Shown here: positions 26,840-36,600 of the stretch, piece after piece | Numbering within the stretch: the first letter of the stretch is position 1 | How the letters are laid out: every line of letters starts with the position of its first letter | Source: Bryocella elongata | GTDB lineage: Bacteria; Acidobacteriota; Terriglobia; Terriglobales; Acidobacteriaceae | Length of the DNA: 64,000 nucleotides | NCBI RefSeq assembly: GCF_900108185.1 | Contig: NZ_FNVA01000004.1 | Location: 124,001-188,000, forward strand | Direction of reading: 5' to 3' | Position numbers and translations under genes: made by a program | Notes under the pieces: generated by a model | Database searches by the model: none | What the model saw: the letters and a program-made list of their open reading frames with translations, nothing else | What the model was told of the DNA's origin: nothing

Positions 26840-26950
26840 GGTGACTCAGATCCTCAGCGGGAGATGCCGGCCGGGCAGAATAGTTGTTATGTCAGCCGGT
26901 GCTTTGTTGGACGGCCACTTCTTGAAGTGATCGCGCCTCAATAGAACACT

Positions 26951-28201
26951 TCAGGCCGAGGGCGGATGCTCTCTTGTTCGAAGGCCAGAGGCCTTCTTGA
27001 GTTCCTGGAGGCGTGATGCCTGACTGGGATTTGAATCGATTATCCTGAGGACGCCGGTCACAATGGCGAGGCAAGTTGCCAGCGTGAAGCCGACGAACAT
27101 CAGACCGAGCACGATCAGCGCCCGAGAAGGGCCGGCCTTACGTTCGGGTGTCCTCGCCGGGGCAACGACCTGGATCTGGGGCGCTGACTTGGACTCGTCA
27201 AGGCTAGCCGCTTCGAATTGCTTCGCGAGCAGTTCGAGCAGGGACTCGTGGTAACGGACCTCGCGTAGCTTGCGGAGGTAGTCGAGTCCGGCCTCGGGAA
27301 CCTTCCCGGAAGGAACTTGCACATCGCCGGGGAGCGTCGTGCCTTGTGTGGACTCGAGGGTTGCGAGCTGTTTCTTGAGGCCCGCGATCTGTTCCTCTAA
27401 TTCGGCGATGTCCGGGTTCTGATCGGTCGCGTATGTACGAGCGACGCCTAGCTCGACTTCACGGCTTGCGATCTGAGCTTTGACGGAAGCGATGTTCCTG
27501 ATGATCTCTTCGGCCTGGCCGTTGAGTTGAATGAGCCCCGTTTTCTCCTGGGTTTCCTTGAGCGCATCCTCGGCGTCTGCTAGTTGCTTGCGTTCATCAT
27601 CCAGCTGCTTTTGGAAGAAGGTGCGGCGCTGCGCCGCCTGTCCCACGGCAAGTCTGGAGTTGAGCGCGTAGAGCTCGTCCACGTAGGCGTTGGCGAGTTG
27701 CGCGGCACGGGCGGGATCATGGTCGGAGACCTTGATATAGATGAGGCCATCCTTCGCCGCTTCGAAGTCCGACTCCTTCGCAAGTCGGTTCTCCGTGTCG
27801 ATGTCTAGGCGGGTTCTGTAGACAGCCTGGAGATTGAAACGGCGGATTAGGTTCTCGGCGATGCCATCGCTCTTGAGGATGCCAACATACATATCGGCCG
27901 GATTCTTGAGGCCTACAGCGGACGCGGCGCCGAGACCACCAAGCGAGCTCAACTGACCGGCGATCGCAGACATTGTCCCCTGCTCCTGCTGTGGGGGCAT
28001 GATGACAGCCGTAGCGGTGAAGTAGGGTTTGACTACGAACGCTATGACGACGCCAAGCAGGCCGAAAGCAAGTGTGCTGACGAAGATTCGGCGTTTGGCG
28101 CGTAGCACGAAGAGGAGCAGATCGATCAAGTCGATCCCGTCCTCGATAGGATTTGTGTGACGGAACGAGCTCCCTTCGCGAGGAGCTTGCGACTCTACCA
28201 T
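26951..28201 (-). CDS. Wzz/GumC-type chain-length determinant without kinase domain
   Basis: It sets polymer length and couples synthesis to export from the inner membrane. Two membrane segments flank a periplasmic coiled coil: TM1 at about residues 37-57 (IFVSTLAFGLLGVVIAFVV) and TM2 at about 360-380 (ALIVLGLMFVGFTLATCLAIV). Between them is the Wzz motif region (KPYFTATAVIMPPQQEQG, then DPARAAQLANAYVDELYALN) and a long helix (residues 185-300). The protein ends 30 residues after TM2, so the bacterial tyrosine kinase domain often fused to proteobacterial Wzc or GumC relatives is missing, and no separate tyrosine kinase or low-molecular-weight phosphatase gene is present nearby. Confidence 0.9.
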   Translation of the reverse strand: MVESQAPREGSSFRHTNPIEDGIDLIDLLLFVLRAKRRIFVSTLAFGLLGVVIAFVVKPYFTATAVIMPPQQEQGTMSAIAGQLSSLGGLGAASAVGLKNPADMYVGILKSDGIAENLIRRFNLQAVYRTRLDIDTENRLAKESDFEAAKDGLIYIKVSDHDPARAAQLANAYVDELYALNSRLAVGQAAQRRTFFQKQLDDERKQLADAEDALKETQEKTGLIQLNGQAEEIIRNIASVKAQIASREVELGVARTYATDQNPDIAELEEQIAGLKKQLATLESTQGTTLPGDVQVPSGKVPEAGLDYLRKLREVRYHESLLELLAKQFEAASLDESKSAPQIQVVAPARTPERKAGPSRALIVLGLMFVGFTLATCLAIVTGVLRIIDSNPSQASRLQELKKASGLRTREHPPSA

Positions 28202-28311
28202 GCATCTACTTTACGCGAATCGCCATCGAGTTATGGCATCGACCTCTGCGTAAAGCCCATGGCAAAGAGCAATGCAACGGGCGCCCAGAGCCAGACCATA
28301 GTAAGCGGACA

Positions 28312-30138
28312 TCAGTCCCTTCGGTGGGGCTGCGGAAAGACTCGGAGCTGGATCGTTGTCGTCACGTCAGACTTCGTCGCAGGAGCAACTACGGGAAAGT
28401 TCCAGCTGCCAAATTGCAGCCCGCCGGATAGTTCCATCGTCGCAGTCGGCGTCCATGCGAACTTTACGCCGGTATCGCTGCGATGGCCTCCTTGGAAATA
28501 ACCGGTGTCGGAGACCATCTTTCGGAAGTTGATCGTAGCGTGCGTTTTGGGTGAGAACCACCAGGTGCTGGACGCCTCGCCGCCGATCCCTTGGGGCCCC
28601 ACCCAACTGCCGAGCAGCTGGCCGTAGTTGGTGTAGCCCTGCGGATAGCGGAGATTGTTGTAGAAGTAGCCCTGAATGGGAAGCTTAGGGAGATCGGTGT
28701 ATGCCGCTTCAAGCCGCAGGTCAAGCTTAGGGGCCTTGGGAAGTCGGGGCACGTAGATGCCAGGTGAGAAGGCATAGCGCCCGACAAACTTTCCCTGGAC
28801 GGGATCATCCCAGGCCATGGCTGAGGTATAGAGGACGAGACTCTTTCGCAGCAGTGGCGGGTGGTAGGCGAAGTTGAACTCAGTGACACGCTTTCCCGGG
28901 TCCAGTTCCTGGCCGTTGCCGTTCACGGAAAAGGTATGGAAAAAAGTGCTCAAGGTGAGCGGCCGCCCGTAGCCTGCGAAGATGACCGTGTGAGAGAAGC
29001 CCATCTCCAGGTATTCGGAAGGTTTTATCGTGAAGGCGAGGCCCCAGAGATACGGTGGAGGGTTGAGGGCTTTGGTTGAGCTTCCATACGTGGTGTAGAT
29101 GCTTCCGCCATTCACAAATGTACCGAGGCCAATATAGTGAATGCCTCCCTGGCGAGCGAAGAAGGCCTCCAGGTGTGTAGGCCCGGCCTTGCGAAAAATG
29201 CTAGGGAGAATCATTGGCTTAGAGCGAGCGATGCGGAACATCGGTAATGCCTCGGCGTTGTTTGAGAGGATCAGCGAGGTGCTGCGATCCGGTCCCCACC
29301 AGAGACTTTGTTGGCCAAAGGAGAGCTGCCAACTGCCGAATGCGACGGAGGCATACGCTTCAACCGGGCGGAGGCGGCTTGTGGTGCCGAAGCGCAGGTT
29401 CCAGCCGTAAGGAGCGACGTCAAAAGCGTTGAGATACTGCTGGGTAGACGTGCTGTAGGGCGGCATCGCCGAGGCGTATTGGTACTCGGCACGGCCATAG
29501 ATTGCAAGCGGCCCCCATTGCGCATGGGCTGCTAGGCCGCTGTAGGAGTTTGCTCCCTGGCCGAACGGGCGGCCAAAGTCGTCGACAATCGTGGACGCGA
29601 AATGGAATCCGTCACGGATAGGGGTTCCACCTATCGCAACGATTCGGGCATAGGCTTCATCGGATCGGGCGGAAGCGTTGTGGCCGCCATCAATGACGGC
29701 TGTCTCGTCACGAAATTCGACGTCGAGCGCGGCGAGGAGAGTGGCAGCGACGGAATCCGATAGGTCGACTGTATCGTGGGCTTCCGCGAGGAGACGGGCG
29801 CACTCGAGGCGTGTCCATGGGCGTAGTACAGCAGTACTGGTAGGGAGGTAGCCCATGGCTGCGAGGCGGTCGAAGCTAGGGTAAATCCAGCTATCGTCGA
29901 GAGGGACGTAGGTGGAAGCCTTATACGCCGTCGACGCCGAGATGCGACGTGCCTCTAACCTGTCGAAGTCAACGAGGGATGGACTTGGCTGCGCTGCGGT
30001 TTGCGGTTGCACGACGGGTGCTTGCGCCGATGAGCAGGCGAACGCCGTACAGCAGAGGGCTACTGTCGCCAAGCTGCGCACCCACTTACTTTCTACTTCG
30101 GAAAGGACTGTAACCAAACGCAGCGAAAAACCACCCAT
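28312..30138 (-). CDS. Wzi-like capsule assembly outer-membrane protein
   Basis: The 608-aa product has a signal peptide ending near CSSAQA, then the family opening (SWIYPSFDRLAAMGYLP and WTRLECARLLAEA) that precedes an 18-strand beta barrel rich in alternating aromatic residues. In E. coli Wzi is a surface lectin that holds capsule. Here it sits at the head of a wzi-wzz-wzy arrangement, so it likely anchors or finishes the exopolysaccharide. The start at 30138 (MGGFSLRL) follows GGGTGGGG; 21 more in-frame codons exist upstream. The periplasmic N-terminal helical domain (residues 45-150) is present. Confidence 0.85.
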   Translation of the reverse strand: MGGFSLRLVTVLSEVESKWVRSLATVALCCTAFACSSAQAPVVQPQTAAQPSPSLVDFDRLEARRISASTAYKASTYVPLDDSWIYPSFDRLAAMGYLPTSTAVLRPWTRLECARLLAEAHDTVDLSDSVAATLLAALDVEFRDETAVIDGGHNASARSDEAYARIVAIGGTPIRDGFHFASTIVDDFGRPFGQGANSYSGLAAHAQWGPLAIYGRAEYQYASAMPPYSTSTQQYLNAFDVAPYGWNLRFGTTSRLRPVEAYASVAFGSWQLSFGQQSLWWGPDRSTSLILSNNAEALPMFRIARSKPMILPSIFRKAGPTHLEAFFARQGGIHYIGLGTFVNGGSIYTTYGSSTKALNPPPYLWGLAFTIKPSEYLEMGFSHTVIFAGYGRPLTLSTFFHTFSVNGNGQELDPGKRVTEFNFAYHPPLLRKSLVLYTSAMAWDDPVQGKFVGRYAFSPGIYVPRLPKAPKLDLRLEAAYTDLPKLPIQGYFYNNLRYPQGYTNYGQLLGSWVGPQGIGGEASSTWWFSPKTHATINFRKMVSDTGYFQGGHRSDTGVKFAWTPTATMELSGGLQFGSWNFPVVAPATKSDVTTTIQLRVFPQPHRRD

Positions 30139-30403
30139 TCCCCACCCAGGATTGACCTGGAGTATAGCAAAGTAAGGCGACAGCCCTTCAGTGTTACGCA
30201 ACTGTCGCGCTCCAACCGTTGTTCCAGAGCCGCGATGTCATTCGCCAAGAGTCTTGCGGCACAGTCCATGTTTTCGAAAGCTCTGGCCCCAAAAAGGCAT
30301 TTGTGCCGGGTGCCCGTCCTGGGGCCCGTGGTAGACGAATGATCTCAGAGGGAGAGACTTCCAGTATCGACCTGGCTCGTCATTCCGTTTGCGAGTTTGA
30401 TGC

Positions 30404-30823
30404 TCAGTGGGTTGATGATACGTCCAGCATCTCCCTCACGCGCTGCCGCAATACGCGCAGCGAGAAGGGCTTCTGGAGGTGTGCTGAGAGGCCGCTGGCG
30501 AGTTGGCGGCTGTCGAGTGCCTCCGCGCCGTGGCCCGTGGTGAAGAGCACCCGCACCCCGGGATGCTGGGCGCGGACTAGGCCGGCAAGTTCATGGCCGT
30601 TCAGGCCTGGGAGCATCAGGTCGGTGATGAGCAGGTCCGGGGCGCTGGGCATGCCTGCTAGGATTTCGAGCGCCTGCTCGGCGTTTGCGGCTTCGATGAC
30701 TTCGAAGTCGGCGCTGCGCAGCGAAGAGGTTGCCAGCTCGCGGATATCCGGGCTGTCTTCCACCAATAAGATCATCTTCGGCCTTCCAGCATTTGGTTCG
30801 GGCGAAGTTTCCGGGGCCATCAT
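30404..30823 (-). CDS. single-domain response regulator
   Basis: A 139-aa CheY-like receiver with nothing fused to it. The phosphorylatable aspartate is Asp68 (LLITDLMLPGLNG), the acidic pair is in LVEDSPD, and the conserved Thr and Lys are in VLFTTGHG and HLQKPFS. It has no output domain, so it must work by protein contact. The strong ribosome-binding site GGAGGGG precedes the double ATG. It is upstream of wzi on the same strand, with 265 bp between, which suggests but does not prove a link with polysaccharide production. No histidine kinase lies beside it. Confidence 0.9.
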   Translation of the reverse strand: MMAPETSPEPNAGRPKMILLVEDSPDIRELATSSLRSADFEVIEAANAEQALEILAGMPSAPDLLITDLMLPGLNGHELAGLVRAQHPGVRVLFTTGHGAEALDSRQLASGLSAHLQKPFSLRVLRQRVREMLDVSSTH

Positions 30824-31060
30824 GCTCCCCTCCAGTCTAGTTGCGGCAGCTTAACAGGTTTCGAGATGGCAGGCGAACGTTAATGCTCAGGAAGATACCC
30901 CCAGGTCCTGAATCGGTTCAGGTTGGAGAAGTTCTGACAAGGGACGACGGGAGACTTTCGCTCGTGCAATACTGCTTGCGCTTTTGAAACTGCTGTCTGA
31001 CCTGTTGCGGGAGACCTCTGTCAGCAGAGGACGCCGCAGGCGCGGGAAACGAGGACTGGA

Positions 31061-32407
31061 ATGAGTGTGAGGAATCGCAGGGAATTTCTGTTGGCGGGAG
31101 GGGCGGCAGCGGCCGTCACCGCCGCGAGCATGAGCGCAAAGAGCTACGCGGCCATTCCTGGCGCGAATGATCGTGTCCGGACGGCGGTAATCGGTTGCGG
31201 TGACCGCATGAAGCAGTCCCTGATCCCAGCCTTTGCCGAGAACTGCAAGGATACGAACTTCGAGATGGTCGCCGTCTCCGACATCTGGAACAAGCGTCGC
31301 GAGGAGGGTGCAGGCTACATCAAGAAGGTCACGGGCTTCACCGTCGATCCCGTGCGCAATAACGACGAGCTCTACTCGCGCAAGGACGTGGATGCGGTCT
31401 TGATCGCGACGGCGGACTTTCAGCATGCCCGGCACGGCATCGAGGCGGTGAACGCCGGGCGGGATGCCTACGTCGAAAAACCGACGGCCCACCTGATGGA
31501 GGATGCCCGCAACTTCCGTGCGGCCGTGCACAAGACCGGCAAGATCGTGCAGGTGGGAACCCAGAGGCGCAGCACCCCCGCGTATATGCGGGCGGCGGAG
31601 TACATCAAGAGCGGCCAGTTCGGCGACATCGTGATGGTGGAGATGTGCTGGAACGTCAACCAGCCTGGACGCTGGCGCAGGCCGGACGTCGTTCCCCTCC
31701 TCAAGGAAGAGGACACGGACTGGAACCGCTATTGCCTGGGTGTGATCAAGGACAAGTTCGATGCGCGCAAGTATCTTGAGTTCAGACTTTTCTGGCCGTA
31801 TTCCTCGGGGATTCCCGACCAGTGGCTCGTGCACCAGATCGACACCGTGCATTGGTTCACCGGGCTTCCGCACCCGCGCAGCGTGGTGGCCAACGGCGGC
31901 ACCTACCTGTGGAAGGACGGCCGCACCAACTGGGATACGATGACCGCGGTGTTCGACTACGGCCCGCTGGACGATCTGACGAAGGGCTTCCAGGTGCAGT
32001 ACACCTCGCGCTTCACGAACTCCGCAGGCGACGTGAAGGAGCTGTACTACTCGAACGCCGGGATGATCGACATGGATAAGCAGACGGTGACCCCGACCGG
32101 CGGTCTGACGAAGAGATTTGCCGACGAGATGCACATGCAGCCCAACCTGCTGCAGCCGCTATCGCTGGGAGCTTCGGCGGCTGCTTCGCATGAAGCGAAT
32201 ACCGGGCGGGATCCTCAGACGGGAGCGAACATGCGGAACTGGATGGAATGCGTGCGCTCTCGAAAGACACCGAACGCGAGCATCGAGGCGGGTTATAGTC
32301 ACTCCATCGCGCTGTGCATGAACGTCGCGGCCATCCGGACCGGCCAGAAGGTTACGTTCGATGAGAAGACGCAGCAGGTGATGGCGGGAGGCAAGGTGTA
32401 TGCGTAA
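31061..32407 (+). CDS. Tat-exported Gfo/Idh/MocA family oxidoreductase
   Basis: An NAD(P)-dependent sugar or polyol oxidoreductase exported folded, with its cofactor. The Tat signal is at the N-terminus (RNRREFLLAGGAAAAV). The Rossmann motif is VRTAVIGCGDRM (residues about 40-51) and the family catalytic motif is AYVEKPTAHLMEDA (about 135). Residues from 170 onward form the C-terminal alpha/beta domain. The 448-aa length is normal for the secreted subgroup common in Bacteroidetes, Planctomycetes and Acidobacteria. Its stop overlaps the next gene by eight bases, so the two are coupled and probably act in one pathway on a carbohydrate. Confidence 0.88.
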   Translation: MSVRNRREFLLAGGAAAAVTAASMSAKSYAAIPGANDRVRTAVIGCGDRMKQSLIPAFAENCKDTNFEMVAVSDIWNKRREEGAGYIKKVTGFTVDPVRNNDELYSRKDVDAVLIATADFQHARHGIEAVNAGRDAYVEKPTAHLMEDARNFRAAVHKTGKIVQVGTQRRSTPAYMRAAEYIKSGQFGDIVMVEMCWNVNQPGRWRRPDVVPLLKEEDTDWNRYCLGVIKDKFDARKYLEFRLFWPYSSGIPDQWLVHQIDTVHWFTGLPHPRSVVANGGTYLWKDGRTNWDTMTAVFDYGPLDDLTKGFQVQYTSRFTNSAGDVKELYYSNAGMIDMDKQTVTPTGGLTKRFADEMHMQPNLLQPLSLGASAAASHEANTGRDPQTGANMRNWMECVRSRKTPNASIEAGYSHSIALCMNVAAIRTGQKVTFDEKTQQVMAGGKVYA

Positions 32408-33488
32408 GTTCTGGGTGGCCGGCGCACTGGGGTGTGCGCTGGCCGCGACCAATGTGGGGGCGGCCTATGCGGCGTTTCCCATTCTCAAGAAGAAGGGCGA
32501 ACCGACCGAGAAGAAGGAGGTCGGCGTGCGAATTGTGAAGCACGACGACCAGCGTCGCATCGATGTGATGATGGACGGCCAGCTGTTCACGTCGTATCGG
32601 TGGCCCACCACGCTGATGAAGCCGGTGCTGTTTCCGCTGGTGTCAGACGACGGCACGACGGTGACGCGTGGATTCCCGCTGGAGCCGCGTGATGGCGAGC
32701 GTGTGGACCACCCGCACCATGCGGGCATGTGGTTCAACTATGGCAATGTGAACGGGTTCGACTTCTGGAACAACTCGAATGCCATCCCCGAGACGCAGAG
32801 GCCGAAGATGGGCACGATTCGTCCCGGCAGGGTGACGCGAACCAAGAACGGCCCGACGTCGGGCGAAATCGTTGCGGATTCGGAGTGGATTGCAGGCGAT
32901 GGTGGCAAACTGTTTGACCAGACCGCGACGTACGTCTTCTGGGAGAAGAAGGGCGAGCGTGGAATCGATCTGACGGTGACGCTGCGGGCGACGGAGGATG
33001 TGACCTTCAACGACGACAAGGAAGGTCTGCTTGGCATCCGCGTGGCGCGCTGGCTGGAGTCGCCGGAGGAAAAGGGCGGCATGTTTACGGACGCGAGCGG
33101 TCGTCCGACGCAGGTGGCTGCGGTGGATAATTCTCTTGCGACGGGCGTGTACCAGACCAGCGATGGCGTGAAGGGCCCGGCCGTATGGGGGACGCGCGGC
33201 CGGTGGTGCCTGCTTACGGGCCACACGGACGGCAAGACGGAGACGATCGCGATTGTGGATCATCCCGGCAATCCCGGCTATCCGACCTACTGGCACGCTC
33301 GCGGCTACGGCCTGTTTGCCGCAAATCCACTTGGTGTCAGCATCTTCGATACAAAGCAGCCGGCCTTCAAGTTCTCGCTGGCAAGGGGCAAGAGCGCGAC
33401 CTTCCGGTACCGGGTCGTGATCTTCTCGCATGGTGCGTCGGCCGGAGAGTTGAATGATGAGGCGGACGCGTTCGCGGCGACGAAGTAG
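32400..33488 (+). CDS. secreted PmoA/DUF6807 family protein
   Basis: A 362-aa protein with a signal peptide (residues 1-24, ending AAYAAF). The DUF6807 family was first named PmoA by analogy with a methane oxygenase subunit, but its members are now found beside sugar oxidoreductases, as here. Visible stretches are RVDHPHHAGMWFNYGNVNG (a conserved His-rich block), FWEKKGERGIDLTVTL and IAIVDHPGNPGYPTYWHARGYGLF. The beta-rich composition suggests a carbohydrate-binding or carbohydrate-acting beta sandwich. It overlaps the oxidoreductase by eight bases and is followed by a strong terminator. Its biochemical activity is not known. Confidence 0.82.
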   Translation: MRKFWVAGALGCALAATNVGAAYAAFPILKKKGEPTEKKEVGVRIVKHDDQRRIDVMMDGQLFTSYRWPTTLMKPVLFPLVSDDGTTVTRGFPLEPRDGERVDHPHHAGMWFNYGNVNGFDFWNNSNAIPETQRPKMGTIRPGRVTRTKNGPTSGEIVADSEWIAGDGGKLFDQTATYVFWEKKGERGIDLTVTLRATEDVTFNDDKEGLLGIRVARWLESPEEKGGMFTDASGRPTQVAAVDNSLATGVYQTSDGVKGPAVWGTRGRWCLLTGHTDGKTETIAIVDHPGNPGYPTYWHARGYGLFAANPLGVSIFDTKQPAFKFSLARGKSATFRYRVVIFSHGASAGELNDEADAFAATK

Positions 33489-33520
33489 AAGCAAATTTAC
33501 GGCGAGTAACGAAATGAGAG

Positions 33521-33546
33521 AGACAGCCTTCGGGCTGTCTTTTTTC
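33521..33546 (+). terminator. strong rho-independent terminator
   Basis: AGACAGCC (33521-33528) and GGCTGTCT (33533-33540) form an eight-bp stem closed by a TTCG tetraloop, followed by six T residues. It ends the oxidoreductase-DUF6807 operon and separates it from the mannosidase. Confidence 0.92.
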
Positions 33547-33623
33547 TTGCTCCTGGGGCAAATGCTGCGAGCAGGGCGGGAGTGCGACATGATAGCGCTC
33601 CCATCAATGGTAGTATTTCGTCC

Positions 33624-36600
33624 GTGCGTACCTTCGTTACCGCTGCCGCTCTCGCCCTCGTCGTCGCTTCCGTTTCTGCGCAATCGTTTACACCTGTCCG
33701 CGAGGTAAAGAACCTCTCGCAGCCGGCCAAGGACACACTGAACACGCTCGCGTCGTTGGATGCGCTGCCAGCTACAGACTGGAAGTTCCATGCAGGCGAC
33801 GTGCCGCACGGAGAGTCGGTGACGCTGGACGATTCGAAGTGGGAGACGGTGAAGGCTCCTTACACGGCGGCGAAGGAAGCTGTGTGGTTTCGGCGCGAGA
33901 TCACGATTCCGAAGACGCTGAACGGTTATGACATCAGCGGTGCGCGGGTGTGGTTCCAGTTCCAGGCCGATGCCAACGGGCCGATGCCGGAGATCATCTA
34001 CTTCAACGGACGCCGCGTGGCATTGGGCGAAGACCTCGAGCCGATCGTGATGTTCGAGCCGGCGAAGCCAGGCGACAAGATTCTCGTCGCGGTGAAGCTG
34101 CTGGCGACGGTGGATACGAAGCGATTCCGCGCGGTGCATCTGCGCATCGAGCCAGACGCGGATGGCAGCTCGAAGCGCCCGAATCCTGACGACATTCGCA
34201 CCGAGGCGCTCGCGGCGCAGAGCATCCTTCCCGCACTCACGCCGTCACGTCGCGATCTGTTGCCGAAGGTGGAAGAAGCGATTGTGGCGATTGATATGAA
34301 AGCGCTCGCTGCAGGCGATCAGGAAGCGTTCGATGCTTCGCTGCGCAAGTCGCAGGCGATCCTCAATACGCTGCATCCGGAGATGGCGAAGGCTCGCGTC
34401 GTCGAGGCTGGCAATGCGCACATCGATGCGGCCTGGCTGTGGCCCAAGACCGAGACGGTCGACGTGGTGAAGCGTACCTTCTCGAGCGCGCTGCAGCTGA
34501 TGAACGAGTACCCGGACTACACCTTCTCGCAGTCTGCGGCGCAGTACAGCCAGTGGATGGCCGACAAGTACCCGGAGATGAACGCGCAGATCAAGCAGCG
34601 CGTGAAGGAAGGCCGCTGGGAGATCGTGGGCGGCATGTGGGTCGAGCCCGACCTGAACATCCCTGACGGCGAGAGCCTGGTGCGACAGCTGCTCGTGGGG
34701 CAGCGGACGTTCAAGGATCTGTATGGTGTGACGGCTCGCATCGGCTGGAACCCAGATTCGTTTGGCTATAACTGGCAGCTGCCGCAGATTTACAAGCGCT
34801 CGGGGCTGGACTACTTCGTCACGCAGAAGATGCACTGGAACGACACGAACCAGCTGCCGTTCCGGCTGTTCTGGTGGGAGTCGCCCGATGGCTCGAAGGT
34901 GCTGACGTACTTCCCGACGGACTATGTTCACACCAATGTAAGCCCGTCGCGCATCTCGGCGGACTTCGCGGAGTCGGCTGAGCGCAACCCGGGCACCAGC
35001 GAGGTGCTGGATCTCTACGGCGTCGGCGATCACGGTGGTGGTCCCACGCGCGTGATGCTCGATGAGGCGGATCACTGGATCGCAATGGGCAAGCAGGGCG
35101 ATGCGGCAGTGCCTACCCTGCGCTATGGCACTGCGCAGAGCTACTTCGACGATGTGCAGAAGAAGCTAAACGCGGATTCGCCGTCGTGGAACTACGACTC
35201 GCTGGCGAAGGGATGGACCGCTCCGGCTGCCGGCAAGCCCGGGATGATGGGCATTCCGACCTGGAAGGATGATCTCTACTTCGAGTACCACCGCGGCATC
35301 TACACGACCCAGGCGAAGCACAAGTGGAACAATCGGCACAGCGAGATTGCGACGCTCGATGCCGAGAAGCTGGCATCGTTCGCGTGGCTTGATGGCGCGG
35401 CTTATCCCGGCGATGAGCTTACAGAGAGCTGGAAGAAGATCACATTCAACCAGTTCCATGATCTTGCCGCGGGTTCGGGCATCGGTGTCATCTATCGCGA
35501 TGCGCAGCAGGAGTACACAGAGGTGTTCCACTCCGACAAGCTGATCAGCGAAGCGTCCACGCAGGCGCTGGCGCTGCATGCGGACACGCGCGTGAACTCT
35601 GGAGTCCCCGTGATGCTGGTGAACCCCCAGGCGTGGCCGAGCTCAGGCACGGTGGAGGTCGCGGTTGCAACCCCTGATGCGGCGAAGGTTGTGCACTTCG
35701 TCGATGCAGCAGGGAAGCCGATGCTCGCCCAGCCGGTGACCGGCGCAAAGAACGATGGCCTGGTGCACATGCTGGTTGCGGCGCATGACGTGCCAGCGCT
35801 GGGTTATGCCGTGGTGCGTGCGGAGAGTGGTGCAGGAGAGGCAACGAGCAGCCTGAAGGCCGCGCAGACTGCGGGCAGCATCACGCTGCAGAATGCGAAG
35901 CTCTCGGCGATCATCGACAAGAAGACAGGTTGCATCACGAGCCTGCGCGCGGGCGGTACGGAGTTCTTTGCAGCGAACTCCTGCGGCAACCAGCTGCAGA
36001 CGTGGGCGGATACGCCGAAGAACTACGATGCGTGGAACGTGGATCCGGGCACACTGGATAAGCCGATGACGCCGATCTCCGCGGTCGACTCCGTGTCGCT
36101 CGTGACCGATGGCCCGCTGCGCAAGACGGTGCGTATCACGCGTCACTGGCAGAAGTCGAGCTTCGTCGAAGAGCTTTCGCTCGATGCCGATGCGCCGTAC
36201 GTGCGGGTCGATGGCAACGTGGACTGGCATGAGACCCACGTGTTGCTGAAGGCATCGCTGCCACTCGCCGCGACCGGACCGAAGGCAACGTTTGAGATTC
36301 CGTATGGCTCCATCGAGCGTCCTACCGCGCGTAGCAACTCGTTCGAGAAGGCGCAGTTTGAAGTACCTGCCATGCGTTGGGGCGACCTGGGCGATGGCAA
36401 GCACGGCGTGTCCCTGATCAACGATGCGAAGTATGGCTACGATGCGGTCGGCAATCAGCTCCGCATTACGCTGCTGCGCTCGCCGACGTGGCCGGATCCC
36501 GATGCTGATCGTGGAGCGCAGCACTTTGCGTATGCGATCTATCCGCATGAGGGCACGTGGAAGGAAGCGCACACGGTGCAGCTTGGCTACGAGTTCGACG

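Noticed and set aside
30219..30854. 211-codon plus-strand frame opposite the receiver gene
   Set aside because: The minus-strand receiver has intact Asp, Thr and Lys sites and a strong ribosome site; the plus frame does not.
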